Shown here: positions 1 through 6,077 of the stretch, piece after piece
Layout: each line of letters opens with the position of its first letter
Position numbering within the stretch: the first letter of the stretch is position 1
From: Oscillospiraceae bacterium
GTDB lineage: Bacteria > Bacillota_A > Clostridia > Oscillospirales > Oscillospiraceae
Reading direction: 5' to 3'
Assembly (NCBI GenBank): GCA_902789835.1
Contig: CADAPN010000293.1
Coordinates: 1 to 6,270, forward strand
DNA length: 6,270 nt
Translations under genes and position numbers: made by a program
The notes under the pieces: generated by a model
What the model was told of the DNA's origin: nothing
The model's input: the letters and a program-made list of their open reading frames with translations, nothing else
Database searches by the model: none

Positions 1-1131
1 AAAGGTCATGCCGACCTTTTCGTTGATCTGAACCTGGTTGACGCCCTCGACGTTGTACTCCACCGGGTCTTCGAGGGTCACAAGGTTGACATCGCGCTTG
101 TTCAGCTCGTTGATCATGCAGTACATGGTGGTGGTCTTACCGCTTCCGGTGGGACCCACCATGAGGATCACGCCGCTGCGGCAGCGCAGGAGCTTCCGGA
201 TGCCTTCGATCTGGTCCTCGGTCAGGCCGATCTTGTCCAGGCTCACCACCGCGCCGGACTTGTCCAGCAGACGTGCGACGATCTTCTCGCCGTAGACAGT
301 GGGGAGGGTCGAGATACGCAGGTCGATGCTCTTGTCCTTGACGCGGACGTTGAAGCGGCCGTCCTGGGGGACGCGGCGCTCGGCAATGTCGAGGCCGGCC
401 ATGATCTTCAGACGGGCCAGGACCGAGTTCTGAAGATCTCTCGGCACGGTCAGGATGTCACGCATGATGCCGTCGATGCGCATGCGGACAAGAAGCTCCG
501 TCTCATGGGGCTCAAGGTGAATGTCACTAGCGCGCTCGGCAACGGCGCGCTCGATGATGCTGTTGACAAGGCGGATGGTCGGGGCACTGGTGACGCTGTC
601 GTCGCCCAGCTGGTTGACGGTGAAGGCATCGCTCGTCTCCGGCCGGTTTTCCGCGCTGCCCATGCCCTCGCGGCGCATCTCTTCAATCGCCCGGGCCGCG
701 CCCTCGTTGCCGTAAAGGACCTGGATGCTGTGTTCAATGGCGGCCTTGGTCGCCACCATCGGCACCACCTTGCGACGGACGGCTTTGCGGACCTCCTCGA
801 TGGCATAGAAGTTCAGCGGGTCGCTCATGGCGAGATAGAGCTCGTCCTTCACCGCACGGACCGGCACGACCTGGTACTGTTTGGCGATGTTCTTCGGAAG
901 CATCTGGGCCAGTTCCGTGGGAATGTTGATCTTGGTCAGGTCGATGAACTCGATGCCGAGCTGCATCTGCAGCGCCTGGATCAGCTCATCCTCGGAGATG
1001 ATCTTATTCTTGATCAGCACGTCGCCGAGACGGTCCTTTGTCCCCTTCTGCAGCTCCAGTCCGCGATCCAGTTCTTCCTGGGAAATGGTTCCGGCCGCGA
1101 TCAGCAGCTCACCCAGTCTCATGTATGCCAT
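1..1131 (-). CDS. pilB: Type IV pilus / type II secretion assembly ATPase PilB (GspE family), 3' end outside window
   Basis: This gene encodes the cytoplasmic hexameric ATPase that powers pilin polymerisation in type IV pili or pseudopili. I translated 377 residues by hand; the reading frame is open to the left window edge. Residues about 1-150 match the GspE/MshEN N-terminal region (start MAYMRLGELL, then LAMSDPLN). The N2 domain follows with ASDIHLEP (D203, H205) and RMRIDG (216-221). The Walker A motif GPTGSGKT is at 326-333 with K332, and the Asp box TLEDPVEY is at 352-359. Walker B, the His box and any tetracysteine zinc site lie beyond the edge. The ATG at 1129-1131 is chosen because GGAGG sits 7 nt upstream (1139-1143); Met4 has no such site. 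It is separated from infB by a terminator and has its own promoter, so it is a distinct unit, probably followed by other pilus genes. PilB and GspE cannot be told apart from this part alone. Confidence 0.95.
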   Translation of the reverse strand, partial: MAYMRLGELLIAAGTISQEELDRGLELQKGTKDRLGDVLIKNKIISEDELIQALQMQLGIEFIDLTKINIPTELAQMLPKNIAKQYQVVPVRAVKDELYLAMSDPLNFYAIEEVRKAVRRKVVPMVATKAAIEHSIQVLYGNEGAARAIEEMRREGMGSAENRPETSDAFTVNQLGDDSVTSAPTIRLVNSIIERAVAERASDIHLEPHETELLVRMRIDGIMRDILTVPRDLQNSVLARLKIMAGLDIAERRVPQDGRFNVRVKDKSIDLRISTLPTVYGEKIVARLLDKSGAVVSLDKIGLTEDQIEGIRKLLRCRSGVILMVGPTGSGKTTTMYCMINELNKRDVNLVTLEDPVEYNVEGVNQVQINEKVGMTF

Positions 1132-1189
1132 AGCTCCGCCTCCTCTTCTCCGTATCTGTGTTCATCCTACGCTTTGTTACCAATTTGTT

Positions 1190-1218
1190 ATTATATAACA
1201 GATCACGCCGCTTGACAA
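1190..1218 (-). promoter_or_regulatory. Sigma-70-type promoter of pilB
   Basis: On the minus strand a -35 box TTGTCA (1213-1218) and a perfect -10 box TATAAT (1190-1195) are separated by exactly 17 nt. The position fits: downstream of the infB terminator and about 60 nt upstream of the pilB start, giving a leader of roughly 50 nt from a start site near 1183. It implies that pilB is transcribed independently of the nusA-infB operon. Confidence 0.85.
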
Positions 1219-1267
1219 GAGCTTTTTCCCGTCGGGCGCAATTTCCCGGTCAAAGCCGTTTTCCGAC

Positions 1268-1295
1268 AAAAAAAGCCCGGAAATCCGGGCTTTTT
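1268..1295 (-). terminator. Intrinsic terminator at the end of the rimP-infB operon
   Basis: The inverted repeat AAAAAGCCCGG / CCGGGCTTTTT (1270-1280 and 1285-1295) has a 4-nt loop. On the minus strand the stem runs into seven U residues, giving a strong rho-independent terminator 18 nt after the infB stop codon. The plus strand has five T residues after the stem, so it could act in both directions, but no plus-strand gene approaches it. Confidence 0.92.
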
Positions 1296-1313
1296 GAGGT
1301 CTGTATGAATCGG

Positions 1314-1859
1314 TCAGGCCTTGATCTCTTCCATGACGAAGCACTCGATCACATCGCCGACCTTGATGTCGTTGAACTTCTCAACCTGCATGCCGCATTC
1401 GTAGCCGGAGGCCACCTCGCGCACGTCGTCCTTGAAGCGGCGCAGAGAGGCCAGGCTTCCCTCGTGGATGACGATGTTGTCACGCAGCACGCGCACTTCG
1501 CAGCCGCGCTGGATCTTGCCGTCGGTGCAGTAACAGCCGCAGACCGTGCCGACCTTCGATACCTTGTAGGTCTCGCGCACTTCGGCGTGGCCGATGACCG
1601 TTTCCTTGAACTTCGGCGCCAGCATGCCCTTCATGGCATCCTGGATCTCGTTGATGCAGTCGTAGATGACGCGGTAGAGGCGGATGTCCACATTGCTGCG
1701 GGCGGCGCTGTCGCGGGCGGCGTTGTCCGGGCGGACGTTGAAGCCGACGATGATGGCGTCGGAGGTCGCGGCGAGCATGACATCGGACTCGGAGATCGCG
1801 CCGACGGCGCTGTGGATGACCTTGACGCGGACCTCGTCGTTGGAGATCTTCTCCAGGGA
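1314..1859 (-). CDS. infB: IF-2 C-terminal segment (domains III and IV) in a shifted frame
   Basis: This frame holds the C-terminal third of IF2, beginning [20 protein letters not shown] and running through GFNVRPD, the conserved stretch [20 protein letters not shown] and the ending [14 protein letters not shown]. It contains domain III and the C2 domain that binds the formylmethionyl end of initiator tRNA. There is no start codon with a ribosome-binding site at its 5' edge; the first in-frame ATG (1776-1778) is inside domain III, so it is not an independent gene. It directly continues the main frame after EAVV, with one stray base (1860) between them. Confidence 0.85.
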   Translation of the reverse strand, partial: SLEKISNDEVRVKVIHSAVGAISESDVMLAATSDAIIVGFNVRPDNAARDSAARSNVDIRLYRVIYDCINEIQDAMKGMLAPKFKETVIGHAEVRETYKVSKVGTVCGCYCTDGKIQRGCEVRVLRDNIVIHEGSLASLRRFKDDVREVASGYECGMQVEKFNDIKVGDVIECFVMEEIKA

Positions 1860-3627
1860 GGACGACCGCCTCGGCGGAGCCCTGGACGTCGGCCTTGACG
1901 ATGAGGTTCAGGGTCTTCATCTCGCCGGCCTGGATCTGGCTGAAGAGATCTTCCAGAGAGACCTTCTTGGCCGGGCCGACGGCGTTGGCCTGCTGGCGGC
2001 GCTCCTCGGCGAGCTCGCGGGCCATGCGCTCGTCCTTGACGGCGTTGAAGGTGTCGCCCGCGCTGGGGACCTCGGACATGCCGGAGATCTCCACCGGGGT
2101 GGAGGGGCCGGCCTCGGTGACGCGGCGGCCCTTGTCGTCGATCATCGTGCGGACACGGCCGACGGAGCTGCCGGCAATGATGATGTCGCCGGTCTTCAGG
2201 GTGCCGTTCTGGACCAGGACGGTCATGATCGGGCCGCGGCCCTTGTCAAGGCGCGCCTCGATGACGGTACCGCTGGCGGCACGGTTCGGGTTGGCCTTGA
2301 GCTCCTGCACCTCGGCCAGGATGACCAGGTTTTCCAGGAGGTTGTCGATGCCCATACCGGTCTTGGCCGAAATCGGGCAGACAATCGTGTCGCCGCCCCA
2401 TTCCTCGCTCACGAGGTCATACTCGGTGAGCTGCTGCTTGATGCGGTCGGGGTTCGCGCCCACGGTGTCCATCTTGTTGATCGCCACGACGACGGGGATG
2501 TTCGCCGCCTTGGCGTGGTTGATGCTCTCAACGGTCTGGGGCATGATGCCGTCGTCCGCCGCCACGACCAGGATCGCAATGTCCGTGACCATGGCGCCGC
2601 GGGCACGCATGGAGGTAAAGGCCTCGTGGCCCGGGGTGTCGAGGAAGGTAATGGGGCTGCCGTTAATTTCGACGGTATAGGCGCCGATGTGCTGGGTAAT
2701 GCCGCCGGCCTCGCCGGAGACGACGTTGGCATGGCGGATGTAGTCCAGAAGGGATGTCTTGCCGTGGTCGACGTGGCCCATGACCACCACGACCGGGGCG
2801 CGGGGCTGAAGATCCTCTTCCTTGTCCGGGGCGGAGTCGATGAGGCGCTCCTCCACGGTGACGATGACTTCCTTCTTGACTTCACAGCCGAGTTCCATCG
2901 CCACCAGGGCCGCGGTGTCATAATCCACCGTGTCGGAGACCGAGGCGAACACACCGGCCTTGATAAACTGCTTGATGACCTCGGCCGCCGTCTTCTTCAT
3001 GCGGGAGGCCAGCTCACCGACCGAGATCTGGTCGGGAATCTCGACCACGAGGGGCTTTTTCTTCGCGATCTCACGCTGCAGGCGGTTCTGCCGGTCGCGC
3101 TCTTCCTGTCTCCGCTTGGCCGGGGACTGCTGTTGGGCCTGCTGGCGCTGCTTGGCCTGGGACTTGATCTTTTCCTTGTTCCCGCCGCCACCGCTGCGCA
3201 TCTTCTGGGAGTTGGCCTTGTTGCCGGCCATGTCCTCGAACTTCTCGTTGTACTTCTCGATGTTGACCGCCGCGCCGCCGCGGGTATCGACCACACGCTT
3301 CTCGGCCACCTGGCGCGGAACGTGCGGCTTGTTCTCCTTTTTCTTCTGGGGCTGGGCACTCTGCGGGGCCGGGGCGCTCTGCTGCTGGGTCGCGGGCTTC
3401 TGTGCCCCCTTGGCGCCCGGCTGGGCCTTGGCGCCGGCTTTGGCATCCGCCGCCGGTGCGGTGGCCGCCTTGTCCTCCGCCTTGCTTTCCTTCTGCGGCT
3501 CCGGCTTCTTCTCCGGCGGGGCGACCTTGAACACATCCTCCAGGCTGGCAACCTGGTTGTGCTGGGTCATGTACTCAAAGATGACATCCAGCTCCGGAGT
3601 CTCGAGAACCTGCATATGGCACCTCAT
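1480..3627 (-). CDS. infB: IF-2 main reading frame: linker, GTPase domain and domain II
   Basis: This is the long open frame of the disrupted infB gene. Numbered from the ATG at 3627, residues 5-32 complete the first IF2_N domain ([16 protein letters not shown] and onward). Residues about 33-185 form an Ala/Gln/Lys/Pro-rich disordered linker. The second IF2_N domain starts near [10 protein letters not shown]. GTPase motifs are all intact: G1 GHVDHGKTS (284-292), G2 region GGITQHIG (308-315), G3 DTPGHE (330-335), G4 NKMD (384-387) and G5 SAKTG (420-424). Domain II and the helix leading to [11 protein letters not shown] follow. From 1860 leftwards this frame is nonsense (Arg/Gln-rich) to its stop at 1480. 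The ATG at 3613-3615 has AGG 6 nt upstream and might allow internal initiation of a shortened IF2, as the E. coli beta/gamma forms do; that is inference. Confidence 0.8.
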   Translation of the reverse strand: MRCHMQVLETPELDVIFEYMTQHNQVASLEDVFKVAPPEKKPEPQKESKAEDKAATAPAADAKAGAKAQPGAKGAQKPATQQQSAPAPQSAQPQKKKENKPHVPRQVAEKRVVDTRGGAAVNIEKYNEKFEDMAGNKANSQKMRSGGGGNKEKIKSQAKQRQQAQQQSPAKRRQEERDRQNRLQREIAKKKPLVVEIPDQISVGELASRMKKTAAEVIKQFIKAGVFASVSDTVDYDTAALVAMELGCEVKKEVIVTVEERLIDSAPDKEEDLQPRAPVVVVMGHVDHGKTSLLDYIRHANVVSGEAGGITQHIGAYTVEINGSPITFLDTPGHEAFTSMRARGAMVTDIAILVVAADDGIMPQTVESINHAKAANIPVVVAINKMDTVGANPDRIKQQLTEYDLVSEEWGGDTIVCPISAKTGMGIDNLLENLVILAEVQELKANPNRAASGTVIEARLDKGRGPIMTVLVQNGTLKTGDIIIAGSSVGRVRTMIDDKGRRVTEAGPSTPVEISGMSEVPSAGDTFNAVKDERMARELAEERRQQANAVGPAKKVSLEDLFSQIQAGEMKTLNLIVKADVQGSAEAVVLPGEDLQRRGPRQGHPQRRRRDLRVRCHARRDLRRHHRRLQRPPGQRRPRQRRPQQCGHPPLPRHLRLHQRDPGCHEGHAGAEVQGNGHRPRRSARDLQGIEGRHGLRLLLHRRQDPARLRSARAA

Positions 3628-3655
3628 GAACGCGGTATTTCATCATCATAGCCAT
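3575..3655 (-). CDS. Vestigial infB N-terminal ORF, 26 codons, with the strong original RBS
   Basis: The best ribosome-binding site in this stretch (AGGAG at 3663-3667, spacing 7) points at the ATG at 3653-3655, not at the ATG of the long frame. The first 12 residues, [12 protein letters not shown], match the conserved opening of clostridial IF2. The frame then reads 14 unrelated codons (PYAGSR and onward) and stops at TGA 3575-3577. As written, most ribosomes loading here would terminate. The long IF2 frame starts inside this ORF, so re-initiation or internal initiation would be needed. Confidence 0.7.
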   Translation of the reverse strand: MAMMMKYRVHEVPYAGSRDSGAGCHL

Positions 3656-3678
3656 AAGCATTCTCCTATCTCAAACGA

Positions 3679-3780
3679 CCGGCGGAGCCGGACCTTGTCT
3701 GTCAAATGTCCTTTTCATACCCCGCCGGTGGCGGGGACAGAAGGTATCTCCCATTCACTATGCGGAGCCGGACCTTCTGT
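3679..3780. repeat. Structured repeat element in the ylxQ-infB spacer
   Basis: A 15-bp direct repeat, GCGGAGCCGGACCTT, occurs at 3682-3696 and 3762-3776, both followed by CTGT-like sequence. Between the copies are a perfect 7-bp hairpin CCCCGCC/GGCGGGG with a 3-nt loop (3720-3736) and a 9-bp inverted repeat ACAGAAGGT/ACCTTCTGT (3737-3745 and 3772-3780), whose last base falls in the ylxQ stop codon. A further hairpin, CCGGC/GCCGG, is at 3679-3691. Words such as GGTATCTCCC and GGCGGGGA recur in the palindrome upstream of rimP, so a dispersed intergenic repeat family is plausible. Neither hairpin is followed by a U tract on the minus strand, so neither is a terminator. Confidence 0.6.
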
Positions 3781-4100
3781 TACATTCTTTCCAAATCTTC
3801 CGGGAACTTCTCAAGCAGCGCGCGGGCAAAGCCGGCGTCGCACACCGCGGCCATCGCCCCGCCGGCAACGCCGAGGGCGGAGGCCAGTGTCGCCTTGTCC
3901 GCATGGAGGCGAACAAGCGGTGCGCCGCTGCGCCGCGAGAAGCCTTCAGCCCGGTCGCGGGCGTTTTCCGATGCGTCCGCGGCAAGCAAAATCAGCTTCG
4001 CCTTTCCCGCACGCGCGGCCTGGCCCGTTCCCTCTTCCCCGACGGAGAGCTTTCCCGCTCTTCGCATCAGGCCGAGAAAGCGCAGCAGCTCAGTCTGCAT
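3780..4100 (-). CDS. ylxQ: L7Ae/L30e-family RNA-binding protein YlxQ
   Basis: A 106-residue protein of the ribosomal L7Ae/L30e/Gadd45 superfamily, small K-turn-type RNA-binding proteins. Seen in the sequence: LGLMRRAGKLSVGEE (9-23), then GKAKLILLAADAS (32-44), the conserved core strand and Asp-Ala-Ser turn. ALGVAGGAMAAVCDAGFARALL (about 75-96) is the C-terminal signature. Length matches the family (about 100 residues), with no truncation. The ATG at 4098-4100 overlaps the end of ylxR by 11 nt, so translation is probably coupled. The place between ylxR and infB is the standard Bacillota position. Its exact RNA target is not established; binding to a structured RNA is inferred from the family. 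Confidence 0.9.
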   Translation of the reverse strand: MQTELLRFLGLMRRAGKLSVGEEGTGQAARAGKAKLILLAADASENARDRAEGFSRRSGAPLVRLHADKATLASALGVAGGAMAAVCDAGFARALLEKFPEDLERM

Positions 4101-4371
4101 CCGCGCTCACCAGTTCCTTTTCCAGGCGTGCAATCACGTCTTCGGGGACCTGCGCGCTGAAAGCGCGCTCCAAGGCCCTCGCCCGAACGGCTTTACGCAG
4201 GCACTCGGGATTGCGGCAGAGATATGCGCCGCGCCCGTTGGCCTTCCCGCTGAAGTCCAGGCTCACCGCGCCCTCCGGGGAGCGCACGACGCGCACAAGC
4301 TCTCTCTTGGGCCGGTGCTCGCGGCAGCCGACACACTGGCGAACGGGGACTTTCTTCGGCACCGGAGGCAT
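4090..4371 (-). CDS. ylxR: RnpM / YlxR, DUF448 RNA-binding protein
   Basis: A 93-residue YlxR-family protein. The diagnostic motifs are complete: RQCVGCREHRPKRELVRVVR (11-30), the GRGAYLC segment (46-52) and the pair CVGC (C13, C16) with C52 and C57, which may bind metal as seen from spacing only. The C-terminal helix includes ALERAF. The family has been described as a nucleic-acid-binding protein and more recently as a modulator of RNase P in B. subtilis (rnpM); I rely on memory for that. It begins 3 nt after the nusA stop codon with only a weak AGG 8 nt upstream, which suggests coupling to nusA translation. Length and context are normal. Confidence 0.92.
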   Translation of the reverse strand: MPPVPKKVPVRQCVGCREHRPKRELVRVVRSPEGAVSLDFSGKANGRGAYLCRNPECLRKAVRARALERAFSAQVPEDVIARLEKELVSADAD

Positions 4372-4374
4372 TGT

Positions 4375-5298
4375 TTATACCTGGGAAGCCGGCTTGATGT
4401 CGATCTTGTAGCCGGTCAGCTTCGCCGCAAGGCGGGCGTTCTGGCCCTCCTTGCCGATGGCAAGGGAGAGCTGGGCATCGGGGACCACGACCTGGCAGCT
4501 CTTTCCGTCTTCCATCATGGTCACGCTGACCACCTCGGACGGGCTGAGCGCCGCGGCGATATAGTCCTCGGGAACTTCGCTGTAATTGACGATATCGATC
4601 TTCTCGCCGCCGAGCTCCTCGACGATCTCGGCAACACGGGCGCCCTTGGGTCCCACGCAGGAGCCGATGGCGTCCACGTTCGGGTCGTTGGAGAGGACGG
4701 CCATCTTGGTTCTGCTTCCGGCCTCGCGGGCGATGGACTTGATCTCCACCGTACCGTCGTAGATCTCGGGAACCTCCAGCTCGAACAGGCGCTTAACCAG
4801 GCCCGGATGGGTCCGGCTGATCATGACCTGGGGGCCGCGGGTGGCGTTCTTCACTTCGACCACATAGACCTTGATCCGGTCGCCTTCCACCAGCTCTTCG
4901 CCGCGGACACGCTCATTGGCCGGGAGCAGCGCCTCGGTATACTCGCTGTTGGAGGAGATGCGGATGCCGACGCTTCCGTTGCGCGGGTCCACATGGGAGA
5001 CGATACCGGGAATGGAGACGGTATCGCCGGGCTTGGCCCGCTTGGAATACTTCTTCGCGGCATCCTGGTCGATCTCGTGGGCGGGATCGGTGACCTCTTC
5101 CACGACCAGCTTGTTCACCTGCATGTCGATGCGCTTTTTCTCCTCGTCCAGGACGATCTCGACGTTATCCTCGTTCTCGGGATGGTCACGGCGGAAGGCC
5201 GCCAGCATGGCCTGGCGGATCTTGTCATACATATAGGTCCGGGGAATCCCCTTTTCCTTTTCGATATCCTCAATGGCAGCAAAGAATTCTGCGTTCAT
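4375..5298 (-). CDS. nusA: Transcription termination/antitermination factor NusA, lacking the NTD-S1 linker helix
   Basis: NusA binds RNA polymerase and nascent RNA to control pausing, termination and antitermination. The 307 residues read: N-terminal RNAP-binding domain (1 to about 92, starting MNAEFFAAIEDIEKEKGIP), S1 domain (about 96-163, with EALLP and RIKVYVVEV), then SRTHPGLVKRLFELEVPEIYDG (161-182). KH1 carries GSCVGPKGARV (212-222) and KH2 carries LSLAIGKEGQNARLAAKLTG (277-296). There is no C-terminal acidic repeat, as usual outside proteobacteria. Odd: the near-universal stretch FGRIAAQTAKQV...REAER, expected between the N-terminal domain and S1, is absent; the text passes from KPGDTV to SIPGIV. 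About 45 residues are missing in frame compared with B. subtilis NusA (371 aa). The ATG at 5296-5298 is preferred over the GTG at 5322 because GGAGAG lies 9 nt upstream of it. Confidence 0.95.
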   Translation of the reverse strand: MNAEFFAAIEDIEKEKGIPRTYMYDKIRQAMLAAFRRDHPENEDNVEIVLDEEKKRIDMQVNKLVVEEVTDPAHEIDQDAAKKYSKRAKPGDTVSIPGIVSHVDPRNGSVGIRISSNSEYTEALLPANERVRGEELVEGDRIKVYVVEVKNATRGPQVMISRTHPGLVKRLFELEVPEIYDGTVEIKSIAREAGSRTKMAVLSNDPNVDAIGSCVGPKGARVAEIVEELGGEKIDIVNYSEVPEDYIAAALSPSEVVSVTMMEDGKSCQVVVPDAQLSLAIGKEGQNARLAAKLTGYKIDIKPASQV

Positions 5299-5459
5299 AA
5301 TAGCATGCTCTCCGTTTCTCACTAACTGATTGTTTTATATAATGTTCAGCGAAAGGCTCCTTCAGACTGTCTCCACGCCGGCGGCGGGAAGACAATCCCA
5401 CCCGGCAGGCAAATTCATAAAACCGGGTCCCATCTGTATGGGCTGAACGGGAAACCGTT
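5299..5459 (-). other. rimP-nusA spacer, structured, no gene
   Basis: This 161-nt spacer is long for this operon. The rimP end and spacer form a hairpin GGCTGAACGG/CCGTTTCAGCC (5441-5450 and 5455-5465), 10 bp with one bulged base, which includes the rimP stop codon. A second small hairpin CCCAT/ATGGG lies at 5429-5442. Neither has a following U tract on the minus strand, so they look like mRNA-stabilising or processing structures, not terminators. An AT-rich patch (5335-5345) just upstream of nusA includes TATAAA-like sequence, but no acceptable -35 box is found at 16-18 nt. Confidence 0.5.
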
Positions 5460-5918
5460 TCAGCCGATGCTCACATATAGCCGGACCTGGGCAACCTGTT
5501 CCTTCGCAAAGCGCAGGGTTTTCTCCCCCTGGGTCAGGCTTACCGCGCCGTCCTCATAGCCGGACAGCGTACCGGTGTAGCGCTTGCTTCCGTCCACCGG
5601 GCGGTAGAGCTTTACCTCGACCTCACTGCCCATAAACTGTTCAAAGTCCCCGGGGCGCTTCAGCTCGCGGTCCGCCCCGGCCGAGCCGACCTCAAAGACG
5701 TAGCTGTCGGGGATGGGATCTTCTTCATCCAGGATCGGGTCCAGCCGCCGGCTGACCCGCTCACAGTCGTCAATCGACACACCGCCGTCCCGGTCAATAA
5801 ACACACGCAGATACCAGGTGCCGGCCTCGCGGACATATTCCACGTCCCAGAGGCTGCAGCCCTCTTCCTCCACCACAGGACGGGCGATTTCCGCAACCCT
5901 GTCCGTCAGTCTGCTCAT
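5460..5918 (-). CDS. rimP: Ribosome maturation factor RimP
   Basis: RimP binds the free 30S subunit and helps late assembly around S12 and the central pseudoknot. The product is 152 residues, matching the family (about 150). The N-terminal domain shows LWDVEYVREAGTWYLRVFID (23-42) and GVSIDDCERVSRRLD (46-60). FEVGSAGADRELKRPGDFEQF (75-95) bridges to the C-terminal Sm-like beta domain (about 95-152). In most relatives the bridge motif reads SSPGxxRPL; here the Pro is Ala and the later Pro is Glu, a small departure. The ATG at 5916-5918 is chosen because GGGGG (5928-5932) lies 9 nt upstream. The upstream in-frame TTG at 5978 would put the leader terminator hairpin inside the coding region. First gene of the operon. 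Confidence 0.95.
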   Translation of the reverse strand: MSRLTDRVAEIARPVVEEEGCSLWDVEYVREAGTWYLRVFIDRDGGVSIDDCERVSRRLDPILDEEDPIPDSYVFEVGSAGADRELKRPGDFEQFMGSEVEVKLYRPVDGSKRYTGTLSGYEDGAVSLTQGEKTLRFAKEQVAQVRLYVSIG

Positions 5919-5941
5919 GCAGTCTATCCCCCAATCTTCAC

Positions 5942-5969
5942 AAAAAAGAGTGGGCCAAAACCCACTCTT
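5942..5969 (-). terminator. Intrinsic terminator in the rimP leader (candidate attenuator)
   Basis: A perfect 9-bp stem AAGAGTGGG/CCCACTCTT (5946-5954 and 5961-5969) with a 6-nt loop leads straight into a run of U residues on the minus strand (5942-5947, partly in the stem). It lies between the operon promoter and the rimP RBS. The predicted transcript starts near 5990, so termination would release an RNA of about 48 nt. There is no upstream minus-strand gene it could be ending after that promoter, which makes attenuation the likely role. NusA stimulates such terminators and is made from this operon, so autoregulation is a reasonable inference. Confidence 0.85.
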
Positions 5970-5996
5970 CAGGATCAAAACTTAACAACTGTGCGT

Positions 5997-6025
5997 ATCA
6001 TAGCACGTTCTTTTCCGTTTGGCAA
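5997..6025 (-). promoter_or_regulatory. Sigma-70-type promoter of the rimP-nusA-infB operon
   Basis: The minus strand has TTGCCA (6020-6025) and TATGAT (5997-6002), each one mismatch from consensus, with an ideal 17-nt spacer. The start site would be near 5990, giving a leader of about 72 nt to the rimP ATG. It lies between the group II intron end and the leader terminator, so the operon does not depend on transcription through the intron. Confidence 0.85.
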
Positions 6026-6077
6026 GCATTTTTTCAGGAAATCATACACTCTTACGATATGTTTCACCGAAGAAGGT

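Larger units (their letters stand above)
1314..3655 (-). pseudogene. infB: Translation initiation factor IF-2 gene, disrupted by two frame breaks
   Basis: IF2 is the GTPase that places fMet-tRNA on the 30S subunit and promotes subunit joining. The whole family architecture is present but spread over three reading frames. The original start is the ATG at 3653-3655, with AGGAG 7 nt upstream. It encodes [12 protein letters not shown], the conserved IF2 beginning. After codon 12 (3620) the frame changes: some 24-28 residues of the N-terminal domain appear deleted and the join is out of frame. The middle frame carries the linker, second IF2_N domain, GTPase domain and domain II. Near 1860 the frame changes again, and the C-terminal part with the initiator-tRNA-binding domain continues to TGA at 1314-1316. 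All conserved motifs remain intact in their own frames, so decay is recent or the breaks are sequencing/assembly errors. IF2 is normally single-copy and essential, which favours error, but this is not proven. Confidence 0.85.

Noticed and set aside
505..1215. Plus-strand open frame of 236 codons opposite pilB
   Set aside because: The minus strand here encodes the conserved PilB N-terminal and N2 domains without interruption; the plus-strand frame is a shadow.
1855..1866. Programmed +1 frameshift in infB
   Set aside because: There is no stop or rare codon at the slip site, no known stimulator, and a +1 skip would leave the protein one residue short of the family spacing. IF2 is not known to use frameshifting, and the gene carries another clear frame lesion.
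3060..3480. Repetitive Ala/Gln/Lys/Pro coding stretch in infB as inserted foreign DNA
   Set aside because: A low-complexity, charged linker between the IF2_N region and the GTPase core is normal for bacterial IF2 and varies widely in length.
1684..3651. Long plus-strand open frame of 655 codons opposite infB
   Set aside because: It is the antisense of a GC-rich gene whose minus strand encodes unmistakable IF2 motifs. The plus-strand translation is Leu/Gly/Asp/His-rich and matches no family I know; the frame is open only because of strong third-position GC bias.
3700..3706. Perfect TTGACA (minus strand) in the ylxQ-infB spacer as an infB promoter
   Set aside because: At 16-18 nt downstream the sequence is GC-rich (CCGGTC) with no -10 resemblance. 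The hexamer is part of the repeat element. A similar TTGACA near 6108-6114 also has no -10 box.
5299..5322. Upstream GTG start adding 8 residues to NusA
   Set aside because: The added codons contain the ribosome-binding site GGAGAG itself, and the ATG at 5298 gives the family-typical beginning MNAEFF.
3706..5325. Long plus-strand open frame of 539 codons opposite ylxQ, ylxR and nusA
   Set aside because: It mirrors three recognisable minus-strand genes, has no credible ribosome-binding site, and shows no domain of its own.
5331..5342. TATAAT on the plus strand upstream of nusA as a promoter
   Set aside because: No acceptable -35 box lies 16-18 nt upstream on the plus strand and there is no plus-strand gene to drive. 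The minus-strand AT-rich patch also lacks a -35 box.
5919..5978. Upstream TTG start extending rimP by 20 residues
   Set aside because: The extension translates the leader terminator hairpin, lacks a ribosome-binding site, and adds residues not found in the RimP family; the ATG at 5918 has GGGGG at proper spacing.
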